Shown: positions 1 to 8,882 of the stretch, one piece after another | How the letters are laid out: the number at the start of each line of letters is the position of its first letter | Numbering within the stretch: the stretch's first letter is position 1 | From: Actinomycetes bacterium | GTDB taxonomy: Bacteria > Actinomycetota > Acidimicrobiia > Acidimicrobiales > RAAP-2 | Direction: 5' to 3' | Length of the DNA: 64,000 bases | NCBI GenBank assembly: GCA_021791895.1 | Contig: JAJYVS010000010.1 | Location: 1 to 64,000, forward strand | The notes under the pieces: model-generated | What the model was told of the DNA's origin: nothing | Seen by the model: only the letters and a program-made list of their open reading frames with translations | Database searches by the model: none | Made by a program: the position numbers and the translations under genes

Positions 1-73
1 GCGCGCCTTGCGAACGGTCGAACACGTCGTCGAGGACTACGTCAGTGCAGCGCGTCTCGGGACTGCCGCCTGA
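1..73 (+). CDS. C-terminal end of an unidentified protein (partial)
   Basis: An open frame enters from the left edge and stops at TGA 71-73. The visible tail is 23 residues, ending in ARLGTAA. The codon use is like the rest of the window, so a real gene end is plausible, but nothing in it identifies a family. Its strand matches the toxin-antitoxin pair downstream, about 200 bases away. Confidence 0.4.
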   Translation, partial: RALRTVEHVVEDYVSAARLGTAA

Positions 74-276
74 AACTTGTCACAAAGACCAGAGGCTGGA
101 GGACCAAGAAGATCTAGGTAACTTAAGATGCAGTTTCACCAGGGAAAACGCATTTGACCACCACTGACGAAAATCCCTCAGATGCCCTTTCAAGGCCGAT
201 ACCCGGGTTTCACATCCCGACTCTCAACTCAAGACATGGCGTTTTGGCTACGACTTGTTACATGTAACATAGGGTC
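74..276. promoter_or_regulatory. AT-richer leader with perfect palindrome and leaderless promoter for the mazEF-like pair
   Basis: This stretch is visibly less GC-rich than the surrounding genes. At 256-269 lies the perfect 14-bp palindrome TGTTACATGTAACA. Its right half contains a -10-like hexamer TAACAT (265-270) placed six bases before the GTG start at 277, so transcription would begin at or next to the start codon. No convincing -35 was found. MazEF-type operons are usually autorepressed through palindromes overlapping the promoter, and this layout fits. The operator role is inferred. Confidence 0.55.
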
Positions 277-495
277 GTGACCGAAAAGTCAGAAGCGACG
301 TCGGTGCGTGCCCGGGTCCGCGCCCACCGGGCTCGACTGCGAGCCGAAGGACTTCGTCCTGTCCAGATCTGGGTGCCCGACGTCCGTTCTCCTACGTTCG
401 CCGCCGAAGCTCACCGTCAGTCTGCGTTGGTCGCGTCGTCGACGCACGCCGACATCGACCAGGAGTTCATCGAAGCCATCTCGGCTGAGGAGTGA
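277..495 (+). CDS. MazE-like antitoxin (DUF3018 type)
   Basis: A 72-residue protein with GTG start. The Arg-rich N-terminus (RVRAHRARLRAEGLRPVQIW) followed by VPDVRSPTFAAEAHRQS and an acidic tail ending ISAEE is characteristic of the short antitoxins annotated as MazE-family/DUF3018. These bind their own promoter and neutralise a MazF endoribonuclease. The stop overlaps the toxin start (GTGA at 492-495), so the two are translationally coupled with antitoxin first, the usual order. Leaderless translation from the promoter at 265-270 is likely. Confidence 0.8.
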   Translation: MTEKSEATSVRARVRAHRARLRAEGLRPVQIWVPDVRSPTFAAEAHRQSALVASSTHADIDQEFIEAISAEE

Positions 496-821
496 CTCGC
501 GGGGAGATCTGGACCGCGGCAGCCGGTTCGGGGTATGTCGGCAAGCCTCGGCCGGCCGTCATTGTCCAGGACGACCGGTTCGATGCGACCGACTCGGTGA
601 CCATCTGCGCATTCACCACCGACCCCGCCGAGGCACCACTCTTCCGCTTGCCCATCACGCCGAGCGTTCAGAACGGGTTGCACGACGTCAGCATTCTCAT
701 GGTCGACAAGATCACCACCGTCCGGCGAACCAAACTCGGAGAGCGGATCGGGCGGCTGTCCAGCGAGGACATGGTCCGGCTGGACCGCGCCATCGTCGTA
801 TTCCTCGGGCTTGCTGGCTGA
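492..821 (+). CDS. MazF/PemK-like endoribonuclease toxin
   Basis: A 109-residue protein of typical MazF length. It shows the N-terminal RGEIW motif, the KPRPAVIVQ strand pair (residues 18-26), and the later VDKITTVRR and RLSSEDM segments seen in PemK/MazF toxins. Members cleave mRNA at short specific sequences; the target here is unknown. The gene starts with GTG inside the antitoxin stop. The pair lies in the accessory segment that ends at the broken tRNA near 2.85 kb. Confidence 0.85.
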   Translation: MTRGEIWTAAAGSGYVGKPRPAVIVQDDRFDATDSVTICAFTTDPAEAPLFRLPITPSVQNGLHDVSILMVDKITTVRRTKLGERIGRLSSEDMVRLDRAIVVFLGLAG

Positions 822-1004
822 CGAGGGACCGACATCCAACAGCGCGATGAGCCGTTTCCGCAGGTCGGTACGGTCCGAATAAGCGAACTCAACCGCGCCC
901 TCCCCTCGACGAGAAGGGGGTAGGCGAGCGGGACGGGGCGCCTTTGGCGTTCTTTTGTCTTCCATCGATCTCAATGCCAACTCGACAACTCTTGGGTCGT
1001 CGTA

Positions 1005-2576
1005 TTGGACGTCATTCCGTGGTACCTCCAAAGTGTCCCCCGCGAGCCGTACCATTCGTGGATGCCTGCGGAGAAGGTCCGGCTCAGGATCGGCAACCTG
1101 GCCAAGGCGGTGCTCGTAAGTGGGCAGGCCTACCAGGACCCCAAGGACGCCCTGAACGAGTTCGTCTCGAACGCCGCCGACGAGTACGTCCAAGCCGAAC
1201 TCCGAGGAGAGCGGATCCGCGTCATCTTGCGGAGGAAGGGCCGCTATCCCCTGATCGCCATCGACGACGGCGGTAGGGGCATGTCGCCCGAACGCCTCCG
1301 GACAGTTGCCCGCAGCCTCTTCGAATCCTCGAAGGCAAACGACATCCGCACACTTGGAGAAAAGGCAATCGGGATCCTTGCTTTCCAGCAACTAGGCGGG
1401 CGCTGCGAACTCGTCTCGAGGGCCGATGGAAGCTCGGAGACCTGGGTCCTGCGGCTCGAACGGGGAAAGGCCACCGCCGTCCTTGAGCGCGAGCGACGGC
1501 GCCTTCGCCAGGTGCCGGGCACAACGGCGTACCTGTCGGACCTCGACCCGGACGTGCTGCGGGTGCTGACCCAGCGCAAGGTCGTCGACTACCTCCGGGC
1601 CAGGAGGGGCCCAGCCCTGGCCAACGGCGACTACGAGATCGAGGTCATCGAGGGTCGGAGCTCGGAGTTGGTGCTTCCGGAGAAGCCGGACGGGGTGCGC
1701 CTTGCCATCCACCCCCGCCACACCCTCTGGGGACGCATCGAGTTCTCCCTCTACGTCGCGCCGCCCGACGGCCGTCGTCGCCGGGTGGCCGTCGTCGGCC
1801 GTGCCGGGACCACCGTGATGGACGACCTGTGCGAGCTCGACGAGTTCGCTGGTTATCCCTGGAACAGCGACCAGGTACACGGTCAGGTCATCTTTGCCGG
1901 CCTCCAACAGACCGCCGGTCGGCGAGCAGTCATCCGGGACCGGGAGGCCTTTCCGCTCTTTGCCGACGCGGTGAAGGCAGTAGAAGACGCCGTGGCCCAC
2001 GCCGTCCAGCGGGTTGCCAGGGAGGTCGACGCCCAGACGGCCGACCGGCTCTCCGACGTGATCCGGCGGGTCTTCGGCCGAGTCCTGAAGGAGCTGGCCG
2101 ATCTTGAGAACCCGATGCGCTCAGCGGGTGGGACCGAACCCGGAGAAGGTGGACTGCTGGAACCTCAACTGAGTCCGCCCGACCAGTCCCACGGCAACGG
2201 GGCATCCGACGAAGCTCCAGAACTCACCGAACTGATACCACCGCCGACGGACCCGGTAAGGCGCACCGACGAGCCCGACTCAGCCAGGCCCGACCGGGCC
2301 GGCTCAAACCGGTTGCCTTCGGTTGCCCCCGACCCCCAACCCGGAGAAGCGAGGAGCCGGTTCGATCCCGAACTCGGGATCGTGTTCTTCAACGATGTCC
2401 ACAGCGACTATCTCATGGTCAAGGACGCCGAGCCGCTGCTGCTCGACTACCTGGCGACGCTCGTGGCCAAGGAGTACGTGGTCTACAACAACCCGCGGGC
2501 ACCGGCCGATGAGCTTGGCGAGGAAATGGTACGCATGCTCGTCCGGGTCCGACGGCACCTTCCGAAGCGGATCTGA
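1005..2576 (+). CDS. GHKL (HSP90/MORC-like) ATPase-domain protein of unknown function
   Basis: A 523-residue protein if the TTG at 1005 is used; an ATG at 1062 (residue 20) is an alternative. The N-terminal domain has the Bergerat ATP-binding motifs: N-box around 50-61 (ALNEFVSNAADE), G1 box DDGGRGM at 87-93 and a G2-like LGEKAIG at 117-123. A second alpha/beta region follows to about 370. A low-complexity Pro/Asp-rich linker (about 375-450) leads to a compact C-terminal domain (FDPELGIVFFNDVHSDY to the end). No kinase or topoisomerase domain is visible. It stands alone 183 bases after the toxin gene. GHKL proteins of this build occur in defence and mobile contexts, but the role here is unknown. 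Confidence 0.7.
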   Translation: MDVIPWYLQSVPREPYHSWMPAEKVRLRIGNLAKAVLVSGQAYQDPKDALNEFVSNAADEYVQAELRGERIRVILRRKGRYPLIAIDDGGRGMSPERLRTVARSLFESSKANDIRTLGEKAIGILAFQQLGGRCELVSRADGSSETWVLRLERGKATAVLERERRRLRQVPGTTAYLSDLDPDVLRVLTQRKVVDYLRARRGPALANGDYEIEVIEGRSSELVLPEKPDGVRLAIHPRHTLWGRIEFSLYVAPPDGRRRRVAVVGRAGTTVMDDLCELDEFAGYPWNSDQVHGQVIFAGLQQTAGRRAVIRDREAFPLFADAVKAVEDAVAHAVQRVAREVDAQTADRLSDVIRRVFGRVLKELADLENPMRSAGGTEPGEGGLLEPQLSPPDQSHGNGASDEAPELTELIPPPTDPVRRTDEPDSARPDRAGSNRLPSVAPDPQPGEARSRFDPELGIVFFNDVHSDYLMVKDAEPLLLDYLATLVAKEYVVYNNPRAPADELGEEMVRMLVRVRRHLPKRI

Positions 2577-2677
2577 GCCGACGCGTCGTGCCCCAAGCAC
2601 GAGACCGTCCGTGCCGGACCCGACGCGATCCCGGGCGGCAGCGTCGCACCGCCCTTCGACGGTGCAGACCCCGCCCC

Positions 2678-2701
2678 CATCCCATCTTTCATCCCATCTT
2701 T
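2678..2701. repeat. 12-bp tandem duplication
   Basis: CATCCCATCTTT occurs twice head to tail (2678-2689 and 2690-2701), followed by more T. It lies just inside the presumed junction ahead of the broken tRNA. It may be a recombination footprint or a simple slippage product. Confidence 0.6.
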
Positions 2702-2828
2702 TTTGCCAAAACCTTCCGAAACCGCTTAGAACCCTATGGGACGGTGCGGGACCACACTCCCTTGCTATGGGCGGTTTCCGCGGTTCTGGTTGGCACTGGT
2801 CGGGATAAATAGAGAGGGTCCTTTTCTG

Positions 2829-2867
2829 ATTCGGAAACCGACGCTCTATCCCCTGAGCTACCGGGGC
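2829..2867 (-). pseudogene. 5' half of a tRNA-Arg gene, broken in the anticodon arm
   Basis: Read on the minus strand from 2867, the sequence has the acceptor strand GCCCCGG, TA, the D-arm GCTC-AGGGGATA-GAGC, then the 5' anticodon strand TCGGT and the loop TTCCGAA (anticodon CCG, Arg). The next bases (TCAGA) do not pair with TCGGT, and no variable loop, T-arm or matching CCGGGGC acceptor strand follows. The tRNA is therefore truncated at the anticodon loop, a common crossover site for tyrosine integrases. The side where the 3' half should be is the mazEF/GHKL segment, which marks that segment as foreign or the site as deleted. Confidence 0.75.
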
Positions 2868-3134
2868 TACCTCGGAGGGCGGCGCGTCGAGAGACGCGAC
2901 CACGCGGCTACGTGAACCTCCTGGCCCGACGTTAGACGTCCGGGGCGTCGGACGGGTCCCTACCTGGACAGAACCTTCGCCCTCGCTGGCGGGCCGGGGT
3001 AGGGCCGGTCAACGCCGGGCGTGGCTCGTCGAACCGACAGGGCTCCCCTGTGCAGGATCTCGCCGGCTGCGACGACATTCCGTGATCAGGCAGGTAATTT
3101 GCCCGATACCACCCGACCTGAGGAGGTACCGGGG

Positions 3135-3875
3135 ATGGGACTGTTCCAACGTGCCCACGACATCGTCGAAGCCAAGGCCAACCGTGCGCTCGACTCGGCA
3201 GAGCAACCCGACGAGATGCTCGATCTGTCCTACGAGAAGATGCTGGAGCAGATCACCCAGGTGAAACGCTCCCTCGTCGACATCGCCGCGTCTCGCAAGC
3301 AACTCGAGCTCCAAGAGCAGCAGCTCCAGCACTCGGTCGACCACCTGCAGGACCAAGCGAAACAGGCGCTGTCGGCCGGTCGAGAGGACCTGGCCAAGGA
3401 CGCCCTCGCCCGCAAGGCCACGGCCCAGTCCCAGATCGACGGGATGGAACCCCAGCACCAACAGCTGAGCGAGGAGGAGGAGAAGCTCGAGCAGACGCTG
3501 GCAACGCTCCAACAGCGGGTGAACCAGTTCCGCTCGCAAAAGGAGGTGCTCAAGGCCCAGTACAGCGCGTCGAAGGCGATGTCGAGTGTGGACGAGAGCG
3601 TTGCTGGGATCTCCAAGTCCCTGGGCGACTCGGGTGCGGCGCTCCAACGGGCCCAGGACAAGATCGCGAACATGCAGGCCAGGTCGGGAGCGCTCGACGA
3701 GCTGTTGGAGTCCGGGGCGCTCGAGGACGTCGGTGGCGGCGACGATGACATCCAACGGGAGCTCAATGAGGTCGCGTCGAAGTCCGACGTGGACAGCGAG
3801 CTCGCCGCCCTCAAGGCGCAAATGGGCTCGACCGCGGCGGTGGGCCCGGGATCGGACGCGGGCCAATCGAGCTGA
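3135..3875 (+). CDS. PspA/IM30 (Vipp1) family envelope stress protein
   Basis: A 246-residue protein that is almost entirely alpha-helical and rich in Gln, Glu and Lys, with coiled coils through residues about 25-185. The start MGLFQRAHDIVEAKANRALD is the classic amphipathic N-terminal helix of PspA/IM30 proteins, which bind stressed membranes as oligomers. The ATG at 3135 was chosen for that motif and for AGGAGG at 3121-3126. The C-terminal 50 residues are acidic and poorly conserved. It precedes ahcY in the same direction with a 116-base gap. Confidence 0.9.
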   Translation: MGLFQRAHDIVEAKANRALDSAEQPDEMLDLSYEKMLEQITQVKRSLVDIAASRKQLELQEQQLQHSVDHLQDQAKQALSAGREDLAKDALARKATAQSQIDGMEPQHQQLSEEEEKLEQTLATLQQRVNQFRSQKEVLKAQYSASKAMSSVDESVAGISKSLGDSGAALQRAQDKIANMQARSGALDELLESGALEDVGGGDDDIQRELNEVASKSDVDSELAALKAQMGSTAAVGPGSDAGQSS

Positions 3876-3925
3876 GTCAGCCGCGTGCCGGACCCCGCCC
3901 GGCTCGGACCTATTGTCTTTCCTGA

Positions 3926-5446
<1,521 letters not shown>

Positions 5447-5468
5447 CATCCGGTCGGCGCCTCGGAGG

Positions 5469-6113
5469 TCACTCGGTCAGCAACGCCGAGGCCAGCACGT
5501 GGCCGTGCACGTCGACCAGCCACGCTGCCTGCACCTCGTCGGTCGGGACCGAAAGGGCGTAGGCCCAGCTGCCTGAACCACCTTGCAGGTAGAAGGAGCC
5601 CACAGTGACCGGGCGGCCGTCGATCCGCACCCGGCAGCTGACCAGACCGGCGGTGCGGACGCCGTGCACCGACATGAACAGCCAGCCCGGGTGACCCGGG
5701 GCGAGGTAGACCGCCCCCTTCACCACAGTTCCTGACGTCAGGCTGGCCACCACGGCCGTGGGAGCGGGAACCGACGGCGGACTCCCAAGGCCGAAGCCGA
5801 GCCCGAGGGCCAGCCCCAACACGCCCGTGAGAGTCACCGCGGCCACCCCAATGCGCCAGCGGCGCCGGCGGCGCGGTGCGGCCAGCCCCATTCGCCCGAA
5901 AAGCCGGGTCTCGAAGCCCGGTGCGGGTTCGAGGACCGGGGCGAGGGTCAGGACGGCGTCGGAGGCCGCGGAGAGCCGATCGACCTCCTCCCGGCACGCG
6001 GCGCATCCTTGGACGTGGGCAAGAACGTTCATCCGCTCGAACCCCGAGAGGGTGCCCAGGGCAAGCTCGGCCAGGTCCCCCTCGAACCTCTGGCAATCGT
6101 CAGTCGGGTTCAC
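5469..6113 (-). CDS. Zinc-binding anti-sigma factor (RskA-like)
   Basis: A 214-residue single-pass membrane protein. The cytoplasmic N-terminal part has the ZAS zinc motif H33-x3-C37-x2-C40 (HVQGCAAC) that clamps an ECF sigma factor. An Arg-rich stretch and one membrane helix (about 87-110) follow, then an extracytoplasmic domain resembling the RskA C-terminal sensor domain. GTG at 6113 overlaps the sigma factor stop (GTGA), so the two are made together. Release of the sigma factor by proteolysis of this protein is the known mechanism for the family; the signal here is unknown. Confidence 0.85.
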   Translation of the reverse strand: MNPTDDCQRFEGDLAELALGTLSGFERMNVLAHVQGCAACREEVDRLSAASDAVLTLAPVLEPAPGFETRLFGRMGLAAPRRRRRWRIGVAAVTLTGVLGLALGLGFGLGSPPSVPAPTAVVASLTSGTVVKGAVYLAPGHPGWLFMSVHGVRTAGLVSCRVRIDGRPVTVGSFYLQGGSGSWAYALSVPTDEVQAAWLVDVHGHVLASALLTE

Positions 6114-6670
6114 GCGTCGGCCACCGGGAGATCGAGCGCCCGGCGCAGCTTGCGGAGCCCGGTCCGAATCCGGGTCTTGGCGGTACCGAGCGGGATGCAC
6201 TCGTACTCGCTGACCGCCGTGGCGGTGAGTCCGTAGACCGTGGCCAGAACCAGCGCCCGACGCTGCTCGACCGGCAGCGCCCCGAGCGCCTCGAGGACCG
6301 CGGTATCGGCACCGATGGTCTCTGCGGCCTCCTCTGGCTCTCGATCCGCGCTCACCTGTGTGAGCAGGAGGAACCGCGCCGGATCCACCGGGGTGCTCCG
6401 TCGCACCCGCAGGGCGTCGATGGCCAGGTTGTGGGTGATGGCAAGGACCCAGGTGGCGGCGGACCCCCGGCGGGGGTCGAAGACCTGGGCGTGCCGCCAG
6501 GCTCGGACCAGCGCCTCCTGGGCGACGTCCTCGGCCGCCTGAGCGTCCCCAAGCATCGAATGCGCCAGGCCATAGACGCGGCGCTGATACCGCCGGACGA
6601 AGGCGACCGCGGCGGTCTCGTCCCCGACCGCCATGCCGGCCAGCAACGCCTCGTCAGAAAGCTCGTTCAC
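6110..6670 (-). CDS. ECF-type RNA polymerase sigma factor
   Basis: A 186-residue protein from the GTG at 6670; an ATG at 6730 would add 20 Arg/Gly-rich residues that look non-native. Region 2 is visible as FVRRYQRRVYGLAHSMLGD...AEDVAQEALVRAWRH, with WVLAITHNLAID. Region 4 includes LPVEQRRALVLATVYGLTATAVSEYECIPLGTAKTRI, a helix-turn-helix for -35 recognition. It directs RNA polymerase to a small regulon and is held by the membrane anti-sigma factor encoded next. The secreted protein transcribed divergently from 6863 is a likely target. Confidence 0.9.
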   Translation of the reverse strand: MNELSDEALLAGMAVGDETAAVAFVRRYQRRVYGLAHSMLGDAQAAEDVAQEALVRAWRHAQVFDPRRGSAATWVLAITHNLAIDALRVRRSTPVDPARFLLLTQVSADREPEEAAETIGADTAVLEALGALPVEQRRALVLATVYGLTATAVSEYECIPLGTAKTRIRTGLRKLRRALDLPVADA

Positions 6671-6790
6671 CCGGTCGCGCCGATCCCCGCCTCGGAGTCC
6701 ACGAGGCCCAATCCTCCCACCTGAGGACATACGGCCGGGGGCTGGGACCGGATTGACCTCGTGGTCTGGTCCAATCCGCGCGTGGCTCCG

Positions 6791-6813
6791 AACCGTAGGT
6801 CACAGTGACGGTT
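6791..6813. promoter_or_regulatory. Overlapping dyads between sigma factor and secreted-protein gene
   Basis: In the divergent gap there is an inverted repeat AACCGT (6791-6796) / ACGGTT (6808-6813). A second perfect dyad, GTCAC-A-GTGAC at 6799-6809, is nested inside it. Either could be an operator or part of an ECF promoter for the gene at 6863. The position is suggestive but the function is inferred. Confidence 0.35.
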
Positions 6814-6862
6814 GCGGGTCGGTGAACAGACCGGCGCGACGCGACAAGGCACAAGGAGCACC

Positions 6863-7477
6863 ATGACCCGTACACCCCGACGAGGAGCCCTCGGAGCCCG
6901 CTTGGCTCGACTCCTGGTGAGCGCCGCCGTTCTCGGCGGCTTCGGCACGTTGGCCCTGGCCCCGTCACCGGCAGGGGCGACTCGGGTTCATCACCAGGCC
7001 GCGAACCGGCACCGTCACAGCACCAAGGGTCGTCACCACCCGAGCGCGGACACGGTGAAGTTGGTCAAGCACACGGGGCTCGGGAAGATCTTGGTCGACA
7101 CGTCGGGTAAGACCCTCTACATCTTCACCGGTGACTCAGCAGACAAAGCGAACTGCACCGGTGGCTGCGCCAGCATCTGGCCGCCGCTCACCATCGCCAA
7201 GGGGAACAAGCCCAAGGGAGGCCCCGGGGTTCGCCAGCTCGGCACCATCAAGTCAGGTGACCGGCTCCAGGTCACCTGGGACAAACACCCGCTGTACACC
7301 TACTCGCTCGACAACGGCCCCGGATCGGTCAACGGCAACGGGGTGAAGGTCGGCGGGAACATCTGGTACGCGGCCACGTCCAAGCGGGTCACCTCACACA
7401 CCAAGCCGGTCAAGCACACCACGACGACGACGACGAGCGGATCCACCTCGCTACCGCCAGGCGGCTACGGATACTGA
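6863..7477 (+). CDS. Secreted protein with COG4315/Lipoprotein_15-type repeats
   Basis: A 204-residue protein. Residues 1-39 form a signal peptide (Arg-rich start, hydrophobic core, AGA cleavage site). The mature part has the repeat signature of predicted secreted proteins, GKILVDTSGKTLYIFTGD...NCTGGCASIWPPL and a second copy KHPLYTYSLD, with two conserved Cys. A Thr/Ser tail (TTTTTTSGST) ends the protein. Function is unknown for the family, which often sits beside sigma/anti-sigma pairs as here. The start ATG is supported by AAGGAG at 6853-6858. Confidence 0.85.
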   Translation: MTRTPRRGALGARLARLLVSAAVLGGFGTLALAPSPAGATRVHHQAANRHRHSTKGRHHPSADTVKLVKHTGLGKILVDTSGKTLYIFTGDSADKANCTGGCASIWPPLTIAKGNKPKGGPGVRQLGTIKSGDRLQVTWDKHPLYTYSLDNGPGSVNGNGVKVGGNIWYAATSKRVTSHTKPVKHTTTTTTSGSTSLPPGGYGY

Positions 7478-7517
7478 GCGGGTCGATCGCCTAAGCGGCG
7501 CGCCGACCCTTTCGGCC

Positions 7518-8006
7518 ATGCCGACCCGGACTGCCCGGAGTGGGTGGCTCCGGTGGCTCGCCCTCGACGGCTCGCCGCACCGGCCGGCGGTCACAGCCGC
7601 AACCTTGGTCGCCTCGGCCCTCACGATCGCCTCGGGCGCCATCCACCTCCATCTCTACACCGCCGGCTACCGCGCCATCCCGACGATCGGCTCTCTGTTC
7701 ATCGTTCAGGGGGTCGCTGCCATCGTCGTCAGCCTCGTAGCCTCGGCACTGCGTCGGGTGTGGACCGCATTGCTCGGTGCCGGGTTGATGGTGGGCACCG
7801 TGGCTGGCTTTCTCATCTCGGTGAACGACGGGCTCTTCGGCTTCCAGGACACGTTCAGGGGGACCAACCAGATCAGCGCCTTCGTCGTCGAGCTCGCCGC
7901 CTCGGCCCTGTTCCTGGTGGCCGCAGCCGTGGCTGTCGCCGGAGGGTTCCGTCCGGCTTCCCCGGTCACTCCCCTCGGGGTCGATCCTGGTGGGCGCAGC
8001 GAGTGA
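7518..8006 (+). CDS. Four-helix membrane protein of unknown function
   Basis: A 162-residue hydrophobic protein with four predicted membrane helices (roughly residues 25-45, 58-78, 83-102 and 118-143). It carries a GAIHLHLYTAGYRAIP segment between helices 1 and 2; His-containing helices of this kind can bind metal or haem, but that is not shown here. It follows the secreted repeat protein by 40 bases in the same direction and probably shares its transcription. No family name can be given. Confidence 0.65.
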   Translation: MPTRTARSGWLRWLALDGSPHRPAVTAATLVASALTIASGAIHLHLYTAGYRAIPTIGSLFIVQGVAAIVVSLVASALRRVWTALLGAGLMVGTVAGFLISVNDGLFGFQDTFRGTNQISAFVVELAASALFLVAAAVAVAGGFRPASPVTPLGVDPGGRSE

Positions 8007-8123
8007 AGTCTCGAGGGACGACGTTCGCTCGAGCGACTGCCAGAGCGTCTTTCGACTTGCGCGAGCGTCCGGTCCCGGCGGTTGCATGGGGCTGCTCAAG
8101 GCAACCCCAATAGACTCGCCGAG

Positions 8124-8780
8124 GTGGATCACCCGCCCGCTCCCTCGCTCCACCTGTCGGCGGACCTCCTCGAGGCCGGCCTTGAGGACATCCGTCAATC
8201 TCCGATTGACGGCGGCGTACTTGAGTTGATCGTGGCGCGTCCCGCGGTGGACCGGCGCGAGGTGCTCGACGCCGGAGAATTGGACCTCGCCGTCGGCCTG
8301 GTTGGCGACAACTGGAGGAATCGAGCCAGCAGCGCAACGCCGGACGGAGGGGCCGACCCTGATGCCCAGCTCACGATCATGAACTATCGGTGCGCGGCCT
8401 TGGTGGCAGGTCGCCTTGACCGCGTGCCATTGGCCGGCGACCAGCTCTATGTCGATTTGGATCTGAGCGCTGCGAACCTGCCGGCCGGTTCCCGGTTGGC
8501 CATCGGCGAGTCGGTGATCGAGGTCACCGCCAAACCCCATCGAGGATGTGACAAATTCGCGGCCCGTTTCGGCGTCGCGGCGCTTCGATTCGTCAACATC
8601 GGTATCGGTCGCGATCTCAACCTGCGGGGCCGCAATGCCCGGGTGGTCGTCGGCGGGCGGATCGAGCGTGGCGATCGGGTACGGCGGATCCACTCCAGCG
8701 GCCTGGGCGGCGCCGGAGAGGGGCGCTTCGAGGAGGCTCGGTCGACGGCAAAACGTTCGTCTCGTCCGGCGCTCTTTTAG
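8124..8780 (+). CDS. MOSC-domain protein
   Basis: A 218-residue protein. The MOSC domain is marked by LHLSADLLEAGLEDIRQSP, VGLVGDNW and especially AVIEVTAKPHRGCDKFAARFG-like spacing around the conserved Cys (HRGCDKF), then LRFVN and RGRNARVVVGG. MOSC domains are sulfur-carrier or molybdenum-cofactor-binding modules; stand-alone versions such as YiiM reduce N-hydroxylated compounds. GTG at 8124 was chosen because TAGACT (8111-8116) lies seven bases upstream, the leaderless pattern common in this window. Confidence 0.8.
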   Translation: MDHPPAPSLHLSADLLEAGLEDIRQSPIDGGVLELIVARPAVDRREVLDAGELDLAVGLVGDNWRNRASSATPDGGADPDAQLTIMNYRCAALVAGRLDRVPLAGDQLYVDLDLSAANLPAGSRLAIGESVIEVTAKPHRGCDKFAARFGVAALRFVNIGIGRDLNLRGRNARVVVGGRIERGDRVRRIHSSGLGGAGEGRFEEARSTAKRSSRPALF

Positions 8781-8882
8781 AGGTCACCAGCCGGGCTGGG
8801 GACGTCGGCTTCCCGATCGCTCTCCCGTCTCGGCACCGCTGAGGACTGGTCGGTCCCGAACCCTATGGGAGAGACTCCATCC

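Larger units (their letters stand above)
2577..3134. other. Intergenic scar region with short repeats and a tRNA half
   Basis: No credible protein gene. The left part is AT-richer than the genome and includes a 12-bp tandem duplication and a run of T residues (2700-2704). A broken tRNA lies at 2829-2867 on the minus strand. Next to it, at 2883-2898, is a small perfect hairpin CGCGTC-GAGA-GACGCG with a GNRA-type loop. The right end leads into the ribosome binding site of the PspA-like gene. The composition change across this region suggests a junction between acquired DNA (left) and core genome (right). Confidence 0.6.

Noticed and set aside
417-1391. Long minus-strand frame across mazF and the GHKL gene
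   Set aside because: Antisense shadow in GC-rich DNA; plus strand has clear motifs and codon bias.
2829-2867. A functional tRNA-Arg gene
   Set aside because: Only the 5' half exists; no pairing partner for the anticodon or acceptor stem follows.
7491-8693. 400-codon minus-strand frame over the membrane protein and MOSC gene
   Set aside because: Low-complexity Arg/Gly/Pro product; the plus-strand genes have recognisable features.
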